From Acidithiobacillus ferridurans (GTDB lineage: Bacteria > Pseudomonadota > Gammaproteobacteria > Acidithiobacillales > Acidithiobacillaceae): a DNA stretch of 64,000 bases. Below the pieces are notes generated by a model. It had not been told where the DNA came from, made no database searches, and saw only the letters and a list, made by a program, of their open reading frames with translations. Within the stretch, counting starts at the first letter, position 1. Every line of letters starts with the position of its first letter. Positions 1 through 8,561 of the stretch are shown here, piece after piece. The stretch covers positions 1,144,001 through 1,208,000 of the forward strand of contig NZ_AP018795.1 in the NCBI RefSeq assembly GCF_003966655.1, given 5' to 3'. A program made the position numbers and the translations under genes.

Positions 1-15
1 CATCTGGGAGCGCTT

Positions 16-1173
16 ATGAGCGCGGAACGGGGCGGCGTCGACTTCGACCGGGTCATTCCACGACGCGGAACTGGATGCCTCAAATGGGATGGTGCCGCAG
101 AACGCTTTGGCGCTGAAGTGCTGCCCATGTGGGTGGCGGACATGGATTTCGCCGCACCGGACACGGTCATCACCGCTTTGCAGGAACGCCTGAATCACCC
201 CATTTTCGGTTATCCGGGCAATGAAGGGACCATGTTGCAGGCCGCCGCCGACTGGCTGGCCAGACGCCATGACTGGCGGCCGGAAAGCGACGCGATCGCC
301 TGCATCAGCGGTGTCGTTCCCGCCCTTTACGCAGCCGTACGGGCCTTCACCCAGCCGGGCGAAGCGATCATCGTCATGCCGCCCATTTATCCGCCGTTCA
401 TGACTGCAGTGGAGGACAACGGGCGGAAATTGCTGCTGGCCCCGCTGATCGCGGATGACACCGGCCATTACCGCATGAACTGGGATGCCCTGGAAATCGC
501 CGTCCAGCGGGCGAAACTGTTGATCCTCTGCTCGCCCCACAACCCGGTGGGGCGGGTCTGGACACCGGAAGAACTGCAACGACTGGGCACACTGTGCGCC
601 GATGCCGACTGCGTGGTGGTCAGCGATGAAATCCATGCCGACCTCAGTCAGCATCCGCACAGCCCTTTCCCCAGCCGCTTCCCGCGCTCGATCCTCCTGA
701 CCTCTGCCGGCAAAAGCTTCAATCTGGCGGGACTGGGCGGCGGGGTCAGCGTCATCCCCGACGCTGGGCTGCGTCGTACCTTTCTGACCGAGGTCCGGCG
801 CAGTCAGATTCAGCACACCAACCTCTTCGCGCTGACCGCCATGACCGGCGTCTGGCGGCACGGCGCGGAATGGCAGTCCGCGTTGCGCGGTTATCTGGCG
901 GACAACGCCCGTTTCATCAGCGAATACCTGATGCGGGAGCTACCCGAGGTCGGCTATCGGCAACCGGAGTTCGGGTACCTCGCCTGGCTGGACGTGCATC
1001 ATTACGGCAACGACGAGACGCTGGCGCGGCGTCTGCTGCAAGCAGGTCTCGGCCTCAATCCCGGGCCCAGTTTCGGGCCGGGTGGTGAGGGTTTCTTGCG
1101 ACTGAACTTCGCCACCCCCCGAAGCATCCTGGAAGAAGGGCTGGGGCACTTGCGACAGGCCTTGCACCGCTAG
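16..1173 (+). CDS. PatB/MalY-family PLP-dependent C-S lyase (putative cystathionine beta-lyase)
   Basis: A 385-residue fold-type I PLP enzyme. The N-terminus has the MWVADMDF signature (about residues 38-45) that marks the MalY/PatB branch of class I/II aminotransferases. Asn176 in SPHNPVGR, Asp204 in VVSDEIH and the Schiff-base Lys233 in TSAGKSFN are all present. This family cleaves cystathionine or cysteine conjugates to pyruvate, ammonia and a thiol, acting in the cytosol in methionine and sulfur metabolism. The ATG at 16 is the first start available, so an upstream partner outside the window cannot be excluded. The exact substrate is not visible from sequence; an aminotransferase role is possible but less likely given the signature. 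Confidence 0.85.
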   Translation: MSAERGGVDFDRVIPRRGTGCLKWDGAAERFGAEVLPMWVADMDFAAPDTVITALQERLNHPIFGYPGNEGTMLQAAADWLARRHDWRPESDAIACISGVVPALYAAVRAFTQPGEAIIVMPPIYPPFMTAVEDNGRKLLLAPLIADDTGHYRMNWDALEIAVQRAKLLILCSPHNPVGRVWTPEELQRLGTLCADADCVVVSDEIHADLSQHPHSPFPSRFPRSILLTSAGKSFNLAGLGGGVSVIPDAGLRRTFLTEVRRSQIQHTNLFALTAMTGVWRHGAEWQSALRGYLADNARFISEYLMRELPEVGYRQPEFGYLAWLDVHHYGNDETLARRLLQAGLGLNPGPSFGPGGEGFLRLNFATPRSILEEGLGHLRQALHR

Positions 1174-1273
1174 TCCCGGAGAACTTTCCACAGGAAACCG
1201 CCCCGACGACGGTATCGGAACGGCTTGCCCTACCCTACAATACGTTCCACCGAGCGGAGGAGACCAGAGAGAA

Positions 1274-2182
1274 GTGACAGAGGTGCAGGGTAACCTGAAG
1301 CAAAAAGCAGTGGCCACGCTGGCAGCGGGCATTCTGCGCGGGGCGGGGCACCTGCCGCGGCGTTGGCGGGCAGCTCTGGGCGCAATGCTCGGTGATGTGG
1401 TGCGGCTCAGTATGAGCCGGGTGCGCAAGGTGGTGGATGCCAACCTCGCCATTGCTTTCCCCATGATGAGTCTGGCCCAGCGGCTTACTCTGCGGCGCGC
1501 GCACTTCCGGGCACTGGGCCAGGCGGCCCTGGAGCTGGGACCATTGTGGTACTGGCCCTTGCCCCGCGCCCTCGGCCTGATCCGCGAAGTGCGTGGGGAC
1601 GATCTGGTGGACGCCGCTTTAGCCAAAGGACATGGGGTGATTCTCTTCACCGCGCACCTCGGGGCCTGGGAAGCCGCGGTGCTCTACATCGGGCAACGCT
1701 GGCCGGTAACCGTACTCTACATGGAAACCCGCAATCCGGCCGTCAACGCCCGCATTGTGGCTGGGCGCGGGCGCAGTGGCGCGCAATTGGTCCCCAAGGA
1801 GGGAGGTATCCGCCCCCTGCTCCACGCACTGCATCAGGGAGAGGCCATCGGTATACTTCCGGATCAGAACGTCGATCCGCGCGAAGGGGATTACGTCCCG
1901 TTCTTCGGCCGTCCTGCCTGCACCACACCTTTGCTGGGCCGGCTGGCGGCGCGGCGCGGAAGCCCGGTGTTCGGACTCTTCGCCTATCGGTTACCGGGTG
2001 GTGAGGGTTTTCGTGTCGAGATTGTCCCCATGCCGGAATCCTTTCCGAGCGGGGATGCCACAGCCGATGCCACGGCGATGAATGCGGCACTGGAGACCGC
2101 CATCCGTAAAGCCCCTGAACAGTACTGGTGGGTTCACCGCCGTTTCAAGGATCAGCCGGAAGGCTGGGACCATCCCTATTAA
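1274..2182 (+). CDS. LpxL/HtrB-like lysophospholipid acyltransferase (lipid A late acyltransferase)
   Basis: A 302-residue protein of typical LpxL/LpxM length (about 305). The HX4E catalytic motif is seen as HLGAWE at residues 128-133, followed by the DQN...F block (about residues 194-208) common in this family. These inner-membrane enzymes add secondary acyl chains to Kdo2-lipid IVA. It reads from GTG at 1274, preceded by a GGAGGAG-like ribosome site about 15 bases upstream. The stop lies only 4 bases from the convergent waaA stop, and WaaA supplies the Kdo-lipid A substrate of such enzymes, which supports the assignment. Which acyl position it fills cannot be told. Confidence 0.82.
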   Translation: MTEVQGNLKQKAVATLAAGILRGAGHLPRRWRAALGAMLGDVVRLSMSRVRKVVDANLAIAFPMMSLAQRLTLRRAHFRALGQAALELGPLWYWPLPRALGLIREVRGDDLVDAALAKGHGVILFTAHLGAWEAAVLYIGQRWPVTVLYMETRNPAVNARIVAGRGRSGAQLVPKEGGIRPLLHALHQGEAIGILPDQNVDPREGDYVPFFGRPACTTPLLGRLAARRGSPVFGLFAYRLPGGEGFRVEIVPMPESFPSGDATADATAMNAALETAIRKAPEQYWWVHRRFKDQPEGWDHPY

Positions 2183-2186
2183 AAAG

Positions 2187-3440
2187 TTACGGAACGAGAT
2201 GATCCAGCAGGGCAAAAGTACGCCTTAGCGCGCCACGCTGCTGCTGCAGAAACGCCAGGGCACGGTCGCCCATCTCTGTCGCTGGCCCCTGGGTAGTCAA
2301 CCACGCACCCAACTGCGCTACCAGTGCCGCGGCATCCGCCACCTGAACCGCCGCGTTGGCCGCCAGCAAATCCTGGGTGATGCCCTTAAAATTATCCATA
2401 TGCGGGCCGAAGGTAACCGGGCGTGCCAGTGCTGCAGCTTCCAGGGGATTATGCCCCCCCGCCGGCACAAAACTGCCACCGATGGTCACCACATCTGCCG
2501 CCGCGTAGAAGTCCATCACCTCACCCAGTGTATCTATCAGAAAAACCGCGCGCGCCCCCACGTCCTCGGCACGCGAGCGCAAGGCAAAGGACACTCCCTT
2601 TGCCTGCATCCGCGCCATCACCTCCGGTCGCCGCGAGGGATGGCGGGGAATCAGCACCAGCAGCAGATTCGGCCATTGGCGCTGCAAGTCTTCCAGCGCC
2701 GCCAGCGCCATCTGCTCCTCACCGGCATGCGTGGAAGCGAATACCCAGACCGGTCGCCCAGCGAAGCGCTGTCGCCACTGACGCCCCCGCTCCCGCGCGG
2801 CGACAGGTTCGGGCAGGTCATATTTGATATTACCGGTCACCACCACATGCTCTGCCCCCAGGCGGCGGAAAGCCGCCGCATCCTCCGAACTCTGGGCCGC
2901 AACAGCGCTCATACTGGCCAGTGCGGGGGCAAAGAGCGTCCGGAAACGAGCGTAACCCCGAAGCGATCGCTGCGAGAGCCGGGCATTGGCCAGCATCAGG
3001 GGCACGCCCTCACGGCTGGCCGCATGACAGAGATTGGGCCAGATCTCCGTTTCCATGATAATCCCCAGGCGTGGTCGCTGGCGGCGCAAAAAGCGCGTGA
3101 CCGCCGCTGACAGGTCATAAGGCAGATAATACCGCAGCACTTCCGTACCCAAACGCTGACTAACTACTGCAGCTCCCGTCGGCGTTGTGCTGGTCATCAG
3201 AATGGGCAGCTCCGGATAACGTGCCTGCAAAGCCCGCACCAGGGGAATCGCCGCAATAGTCTCCCCCACACTCACCGCATGAATCCAGATAGGCCGATCC
3301 GACCGGCGCGGCCCCCAGCCGAAACGCTCCCACCAGCGCTCCCGGTAGGCAGGCCGTCGCCAGGCCCGCCAAAGGGTATAACCCAGGACGACAGGGGTGA
3401 GCAACCAGAGCAGAAAGGCGTAGAGGCGGCGGCTCATCAT
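2187..3440 (-). CDS. waaA: 3-deoxy-D-manno-octulosonic acid (Kdo) transferase
   Basis: A 417-residue GT30 enzyme that moves Kdo from CMP-Kdo to lipid IVA at the inner membrane. An N-terminal hydrophobic anchor (about residues 5-22, FLLWLLTPVVLGYTLW) is followed by WERFGWGP, and the C-terminal half has the conserved nucleotide-sugar block GGSFVPAGGHNPLEAA and the FGPHMDNF motif. It is the last gene of the LPS run: its ATG at 3440 overlaps the stop of the upstream phosphatase gene (ATGA), which indicates translational coupling. Length and motifs are normal for WaaA. Confidence 0.93.
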   Translation of the reverse strand: MMSRRLYAFLLWLLTPVVLGYTLWRAWRRPAYRERWWERFGWGPRRSDRPIWIHAVSVGETIAAIPLVRALQARYPELPILMTSTTPTGAAVVSQRLGTEVLRYYLPYDLSAAVTRFLRRQRPRLGIIMETEIWPNLCHAASREGVPLMLANARLSQRSLRGYARFRTLFAPALASMSAVAAQSSEDAAAFRRLGAEHVVVTGNIKYDLPEPVAARERGRQWRQRFAGRPVWVFASTHAGEEQMALAALEDLQRQWPNLLLVLIPRHPSRRPEVMARMQAKGVSFALRSRAEDVGARAVFLIDTLGEVMDFYAAADVVTIGGSFVPAGGHNPLEAAALARPVTFGPHMDNFKGITQDLLAANAAVQVADAAALVAQLGAWLTTQGPATEMGDRALAFLQQQRGALRRTFALLDHLVP

Positions 3441-4117
3441 TCACGGTGCAAAATACGGTCGGTCAGCCAGTCCAGACGATACCAGGGCCGGAAGTTTTTC
3501 AGGATGTGCTCACGATCATACCCGTCCTGGATCCAGGCACGCAGGGTCAAGCCGGGCCGGCGGGCGGCAGCATCGTGGTAACTGATGAAAAACCAGTCGA
3601 GAATGCCGGTATTGGCGTGCCGAATATGACCGAAGGGCCACAAACGCAGTTGCCGCTGCGCCACGCGGAGGGGTATCCCCAGCACCAGATGCAGATACAG
3701 CACGCTGATGAAACCGGCCCGATCCGCGCCGGATTTGCAATGCAGCAAAAAAGGTTGGGGTAATTGATCCAGCACCGCTATGCCCGCCAGCAACTTGTCG
3801 CGTTCCGGCAGATCCCGGGAGCCGAAGCCGTGCAGGGTCAGGTGCATCATGCCCAGGGCATCACAAGCCTCCTGCTCCAGACGGTAATGGGGCTCGTGGG
3901 GGGCCGGAGCACGCAGGTTCAATACCGCGCAGAGACCATGCTTTTGCTGCCAGTGCCGTAACTGGACCGGCGACGGCTGGGCCGAGCGAAACACCCCTGG
4001 CGCAATCTCGTGAAAGTTTGCATAAAACAGTTCGCGGAAAATGCCGTGATCCGTCCAGAACTGATGGCGCCGATAGCGGCGGCGCTCATCCGGCAGGAGC
4101 ACCAGGGGGTGTTTCAT
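3437..4117 (-). CDS. Dual-specificity/tyrosine phosphatase-like protein in the LPS core operon
   Basis: A 226-residue protein with the CX5R phosphatase loop HCKSGADRAG (Cys127, Arg133) and a plausible general acid region near LHGFGSRDLPERD (residues 95-107). No signal peptide is seen, so it is probably cytosolic. The ATG at 4117 overlaps the stop of the heptosyltransferase gene (ATGA), and its own stop overlaps the start of waaA. A longer reading to 4219 has no support because it lies inside the neighbour. The substrate is unknown: the position between heptosyltransferase I and Kdo transferase suggests a phosphorylated core sugar, lipid or LPS enzyme rather than a general protein phosphatase, but this is inference. 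Confidence 0.75.
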   Translation of the reverse strand: MKHPLVLLPDERRRYRRHQFWTDHGIFRELFYANFHEIAPGVFRSAQPSPVQLRHWQQKHGLCAVLNLRAPAPHEPHYRLEQEACDALGMMHLTLHGFGSRDLPERDKLLAGIAVLDQLPQPFLLHCKSGADRAGFISVLYLHLVLGIPLRVAQRQLRLWPFGHIRHANTGILDWFFISYHDAAARRPGLTLRAWIQDGYDREHILKNFRPWYRLDWLTDRILHRE

Positions 4118-5166
4118 GATCGGTGCTCCAGCAAAGGGGATAAGGCCGTCCAGACCCGCTCCGGGCGCATGGCCTGCTGGCAGAGTATCAGGCCTTTTTT
4201 CGCCTCCGGCAACGGGCATCGGGATTTACCGCACGGCGCGCAAGGCTCGGAACTTTGCAGGCTGGCCTGACGGCTCTCTGCCACAGAAAACCGATCCCTG
4301 GCCGTCGGTCCGTACAAAGTAACCCCCGCCAGCCCCAGGGCACCGGCCAGATAAGAAAGGCCTGTATCCATACCGACATAGGCATCAGCCCGCACGATCA
4401 AGGCGGCAAGCTCCGGCAACGTGGCGGGGGGTAGGGCGACCACATTATCCGCCTGTTCCGCGATGCGCCGGGCGCGCGCCGCCTCGCGCGCATTGCCTGC
4501 GGGCAGCAACAAACGCAACCCCACCTGTCGCAACAGGGCGGCCAATGCCCACCAGTGGTCTTCCTGCCATTCCTTGTTCTCCCGCGAGGTCCCGTGAAAA
4601 CCCAGCACAAAGGGCTGCCGCGCCAGTTCGCTCCAAGGCTGCGCCAGCGTGTCTTTACGCAGGCGCGCGATGGCCACCTGCAAACCATAATCCGGCGGTG
4701 TTTCCGGTAAGGGGTAGTTCAAAGCCTGTGCGAACAGCTGGCGATTCCGACTGATGGCGGACTGCCCCCAGGCCACGCAAAACCGGCGATGATATAGCCG
4801 GGTGGCACCCGGTTCGCGGGCGCTGGCGGCATCCAGACCCCACAGGGGCGCACCGCCCAGACGGCCCAGCAAGGCGCTTTTGTAGAGGCCCTGGGCGTCG
4901 AGAATATGGTCGTAATGCTCGTCCCGTAGACCCTGGCGTAAATCTCGCAGCGCAGCCGCCAAGCCTCGCCACCGTTCTTTATGAACACGCAGAGAGAAGG
5001 GGATCACCCGCGTGACCCCGGGATGCAACTGGGCGAGGGGCGCGAATGCGGGCTCAACCAACCAGTGTAAGCATAGATCCGGGCGGGCCTGTCGCATATC
5101 CGTCACCGCCGGCAGGGTATGCAGCACGTCGCCCATGGAACTCAGGCGCAGCAGCAGAATCTTCAT
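4114..5166 (-). CDS. waaC: Lipopolysaccharide heptosyltransferase I (WaaC-like)
   Basis: A 350-residue GT9 enzyme. The N-terminus MKILLLRLSSMGDVLHTLPA is the classic heptosyltransferase start, and YVGMDTGLSYLAGALG near residue 270 is the conserved donor-binding DTG...HLA-type block (with Tyr in place of His). These enzymes add L-glycero-D-manno-heptose from ADP-heptose to the inner LPS core on the cytosolic face. The H-T-L-P-A start and the overall length favour WaaC over WaaF. The ATG overlaps the preceding glycosyltransferase stop by 4 bases, and the phosphatase ATG overlaps its own stop. Confidence 0.87.
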   Translation of the reverse strand: MKILLLRLSSMGDVLHTLPAVTDMRQARPDLCLHWLVEPAFAPLAQLHPGVTRVIPFSLRVHKERWRGLAAALRDLRQGLRDEHYDHILDAQGLYKSALLGRLGGAPLWGLDAASAREPGATRLYHRRFCVAWGQSAISRNRQLFAQALNYPLPETPPDYGLQVAIARLRKDTLAQPWSELARQPFVLGFHGTSRENKEWQEDHWWALAALLRQVGLRLLLPAGNAREAARARRIAEQADNVVALPPATLPELAALIVRADAYVGMDTGLSYLAGALGLAGVTLYGPTARDRFSVAESRQASLQSSEPCAPCGKSRCPLPEAKKGLILCQQAMRPERVWTALSPLLEHRS

Positions 5167-5963
5167 CGCTGACTATGGTCTCTGAGTTCCAGCGCCATGG
5201 CATATTTCATGAACGCGCCCAGCGCCGTGGTCCAGGCAATAGCGGCGCCCTCCACACCATCCAGAAATCCCAAGCGCCAGAAATAGCCGCGCCAAAAAGC
5301 CGCCAGCGCGTGGGTCATGGGCATGTAAGCATGGAGCACCTTGCCGCGCTGGTGGACCTGCTGCGCGTTGAGGGTAGCATAGAGGCGCAGTTTATCCAGC
5401 ATATCCGCATAGCTCGGGAAAGAATGATGGTCCAGGATATATCCCTGCATACGCCGCGTCTCCCCCTGACCATACCAGCTTTCATGCACCATATCCTCGG
5501 GACGATAATGCCCATAGCGTCGGTTAAAAAGCCTCACCACATAATCCCGGCTCCAGTCTCCGTGGCGTATGGCCTTGCCGTGAAGGTAATTATAACGCCT
5601 TAGCGCATAAGCAACATGAGGGTCGCCACTCCGCACCACATCCACAATGGCAGAACGCGCCTGATCGCGCAAAATTTCATCCGCATCCAGCATCAGTATC
5701 CAGTCATTTTCCGCCGACTCCACGGCAAACTGCCGTTGCGCACCAAAGCCGGGCCAAGGCCTTTGAATGATCTTTACACCCATTTCCGTTGCGATGGCCA
5801 GCGTATCATCCGTAGAACCACTGTCTACCAGAACAATTTCCGCACCTAACGGCACTACGCTGCCCAGCGATGCCCGCAGCAAACGCCCGGCATCTCTGGT
5901 AATATAAATAACGGATAGAGCACTAGCAGCCACGGCCACCTGATCTCCATAAGAAGTACTCAT
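5163..5963 (-). CDS. Family 2 glycosyltransferase, LPS core type (WaaE-like)
   Basis: A 266-residue GT2 enzyme with the N-terminal nucleotide-binding block LVDSGSTDDTLAIA (about residues 45-58) and the metal-binding LDADEIL (about 92-98). The region after about residue 150, with MVHESW and LDHHSFPSYADML, resembles the WaaE/KdtX group that adds a beta-linked hexose to the first core heptose. It sits directly upstream of heptosyltransferase I and overlaps it by 4 bases. It follows the preceding GT2 gene with no gap. The donor and acceptor sugars are inferred from neighbours only. Confidence 0.8.
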   Translation of the reverse strand: MSTSYGDQVAVAASALSVIYITRDAGRLLRASLGSVVPLGAEIVLVDSGSTDDTLAIATEMGVKIIQRPWPGFGAQRQFAVESAENDWILMLDADEILRDQARSAIVDVVRSGDPHVAYALRRYNYLHGKAIRHGDWSRDYVVRLFNRRYGHYRPEDMVHESWYGQGETRRMQGYILDHHSFPSYADMLDKLRLYATLNAQQVHQRGKVLHAYMPMTHALAAFWRGYFWRLGFLDGVEGAAIAWTTALGAFMKYAMALELRDHSQR

Positions 5964-6911
5964 TCATTTACTGCACTTCCCCGGCAAGCCCCAATGTGTT
6001 GGCCGGAACAGGAGATGCCACATCAGTATTCCTCCATAGGTCAAACAACGTTTCCGCTGACGAGGAAGAAGCCCGAGAGTAAGCACCATTGCTATTCCGT
6101 TGGCAAGAAAATTAATTGCTGCCTTTACTGGCATCCAAAAAGATAAAACTACCCAGGGAATGCGTCCCTCCACCTTACGTGCATAGAGCAACCGTGAGCG
6201 CTGAAATTCAATGCGCGACCCTACTTGAAATTTCCTAGCGGTGCCACCGAGCGCATGCTCCACCCTGGCATCTGGACAAAACACCACGTCAAATCCAAGG
6301 CGATGAGCACGTGCGCACCATTCCGTTTCTTCCAGATAAAAGAAGAAATCTTCGTCCAGCATGCCCAATTGAGGCAAGAAAGAACGGCGTACCGTCATTG
6401 CTGCACCGATCAGGCTGGGAACATTTACCGATTGACGCTCCCCTGATAGACGCCCACCGAAGTATTTTGGTGCCATTCTTTTGAGCAGCGCCCTTGGCAA
6501 TATTTCGTGCCAGAATCGCGGCAATGCCGCCACTACATTTTGGGTACGACCAACCGGGTCAATCAGGCGGGCACCCACAAGGGCCGCTCGAGGCCAGGCC
6601 AGAAAACAGCATGTCACAGCCTCCAGCGTACCCGATAATAATTGCGCGTCATTATTCAGAACCATGACAAAATCACGATCAGCGACTGCCAACCCCTGGT
6701 TGACCGCACGGGCGAAGCCGGCATTACAACTGTTCGCCAATATTTTGGCGTCGGGAAACCGTTGCGAAATCACCTCCACCGACCCGTCATCGCTACCATT
6801 ATCGATGACGATACAATGCTGCGCCAACACGCCCTCCGCAAGACAGGAAGACATTGCGTCAAGTGTTTTTGATACGCCATTGTAGTTAACAATAATAACG
6901 CAAAATTTCAT
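5964..6911 (-). CDS. Family 2 glycosyltransferase, rhamnosyltransferase-like (WbbL type)
   Basis: A GT2 enzyme of 315 residues from the ATG at 6911 (a GTG at 6917 would add two). It has IIVNYNG at the N-terminus, VIDNGSDDGSVE, a VMVLNNDAQL metal motif, and FFFYLEETEWCARAHRLGF, which is the DxD/ED-type catalytic block of the rhamnosyltransferase WbbL group. The C-terminal third is hydrophobic (about residues 255-295), suggesting membrane association. It probably adds a sugar to an O-antigen or outer-core intermediate. Base use is more AT-rich than in the flanking housekeeping genes. Confidence 0.78.
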   Translation of the reverse strand: MKFCVIIVNYNGVSKTLDAMSSCLAEGVLAQHCIVIDNGSDDGSVEVISQRFPDAKILANSCNAGFARAVNQGLAVADRDFVMVLNNDAQLLSGTLEAVTCCFLAWPRAALVGARLIDPVGRTQNVVAALPRFWHEILPRALLKRMAPKYFGGRLSGERQSVNVPSLIGAAMTVRRSFLPQLGMLDEDFFFYLEETEWCARAHRLGFDVVFCPDARVEHALGGTARKFQVGSRIEFQRSRLLYARKVEGRIPWVVLSFWMPVKAAINFLANGIAMVLTLGLLPRQRKRCLTYGGILMWHLLFRPTHWGLPGKCSK

Positions 6912-7221
6912 AGTCACGATAATGCGACCCCCCTATATTGCATGGGTAGTCCTATACACGAAGCCAATCTCAATGCGTCTTCACAACCCCAATTTATAGC
7001 CTTATATAGCATCACCCGCCGGAACACTGCTGGAACCGGCAATACGCGCCATCCCAGTGGGAATCCGCGAAAAATCAATACAGTTAACGATATCATCATC
7101 GCGCCCGAAACCGACGCAAATGATTTATCAGGCAAAAAGCAGCCAGTCATGAAAATGCGACAGCCATGACTACAAATTTATGTCTCCGCTTGTTGTCACC
7201 ACAGTTCACCCTTCGTACCCC
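6912..7221. other. 310-bp interval in the LPS run with a doubtful 78-codon minus-strand frame
   Basis: The interval separates the O-antigen ligase gene from the GT2 gene, although most other genes on this strand are butted or overlapping. On the minus strand a 78-codon frame (7150 to 6914) ends in a stop that touches the start of the next gene. Its second half (from FRRVMLYKAINWGCEDALRL) looks amphipathic and protein-like, but I recognise no family, the start lacks a good ribosome site and the first half looks random. It may be a small coupled gene, the remnant of a deleted glycan gene, or chance. No promoter is obvious. Confidence 0.25.
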
Positions 7222-8475
7222 CTACGCGAAGCGATTGTCAGTTGTAGTCGCGCCACGTAAGCCATCCTGGGCAAGGGGGATTGGTAAGGCAGCCAGTAGC
7301 GCCAGCGAGAATACATTAGCATACCCCCAAATCAATGTGTCAGAAAAACTACCAGCTATAAATACCGCCATATAAACTAAAACAAACCAGCCTTCGGGAA
7401 CCGCCTTCAATCGCCATGCTGGTGCCGTTACGGCCCATAAGAACCACACCAGCAGCAATAGACCGGGAATGCCCAGCATGGCCAGTTCAAGGAGATAACT
7501 GTTTTGAGGCTGGCTCATGATCAACGGAGATGGCAGATCAGGTAGAATATGATTTTTCTGTAATTGTGCCATCTCGTTTGCGTAATTGCCTGTACCAACC
7601 CCTAGGATAGGATGCTGGAAGCCCATGTGCAGTGCACCCTGGGCCATCAAAACACGTAGTCCCCAACTGGTATCGTAATCACCCTTGCTGACGACTTGTA
7701 AATTTTGCAATCCTTCTTGCACTCGATGCTGAACAATGGGAGACATTCCCATCCCAATTATTGTCAGCGCAATACCCCCCAACGCCCAATAACGCCACCG
7801 CCCCCTGAATAATACCCATACCGCAAGCGGCATGAGGATAACGAAAAGCAGCTGACCAGTACGTCCGGCCCCCATGCCCAATTGCAGCAGAAAGGCTACC
7901 GCGAGCATTGCGTTTACCCATCTCGGCAACAAGACCCTATCCCGCATATCGTAGGCTATCCATAGCAATGCCATGGTCAGCGTCATGCTGAGAAAAATAT
8001 GATTGGCATAACCGACAGGACCAAGCCTCGGAATCAACGGATTCCATTTCCATATTCCAAGCCACTGACATAAGCCGACTATCCAGTTCAATATCAATCC
8101 CGCCAGAAATAAACCCGGAATCATCCGGAACCTGCTTCTGTTCCAAGGCAGTGTTGTCCCGGCATACGCAAAAAAGAAATATCCGAGTCGACTTATGGCT
8201 ATCCAGGTATCGTGAGGGCTCGCTCTGCTCCAAATAGTACCTAGCAACGTCCATAATATTAACAAGGTCAGTGGTACGAACCATGGGCGCGTCGGGATCT
8301 CCCGTGAGTCTTTCCAGTACCCGCTCATGATATATAATAGTATAAAGATACCGCCACTAATGCCCGCTGCCGCAGTACTTAACGGAAAGAAAAAAATCGG
8401 CAGACAAAAACACAGGAACATGGTCTTTTGTAAAAGTGCTTTCATAGGCGTAGCGTCAGCGCGGTTTATATTCAA
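7222..8475 (-). CDS. O-antigen ligase-like polytopic membrane protein (WaaL/RfaL family)
   Basis: A 417-residue protein that is hydrophobic almost throughout, with about 10-12 membrane segments and a large periplasmic-type loop near residues 250-340 containing GVGTGNYANEM and PHNS-like PQNSYLLELAMLGIPG. This is the Wzy_C/O-antigen ligase architecture. WaaL joins undecaprenyl-linked O-polysaccharide to lipid A-core in the periplasm; Wzy polymerases share the fold, so a polymerase role is the main alternative. It lies among core and glycan transferase genes. The sequence is AT-richer than the flanks, as is common for O-antigen genes. Confidence 0.8.
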   Translation of the reverse strand: MNINRADATPMKALLQKTMFLCFCLPIFFFPLSTAAAGISGGIFILLYIMSGYWKDSREIPTRPWFVPLTLLILWTLLGTIWSRASPHDTWIAISRLGYFFFAYAGTTLPWNRSRFRMIPGLFLAGLILNWIVGLCQWLGIWKWNPLIPRLGPVGYANHIFLSMTLTMALLWIAYDMRDRVLLPRWVNAMLAVAFLLQLGMGAGRTGQLLFVILMPLAVWVLFRGRWRYWALGGIALTIIGMGMSPIVQHRVQEGLQNLQVVSKGDYDTSWGLRVLMAQGALHMGFQHPILGVGTGNYANEMAQLQKNHILPDLPSPLIMSQPQNSYLLELAMLGIPGLLLLVWFLWAVTAPAWRLKAVPEGWFVLVYMAVFIAGSFSDTLIWGYANVFSLALLAALPIPLAQDGLRGATTTDNRFA

Positions 8476-8561
8476 TCATAGGCCACACCATGCTACGTGG
8501 TCGCTCGCGAAGGGAAAAACATCGTCCCATTTTCTTATTCATATCTTTACGTTTTTGTGGT

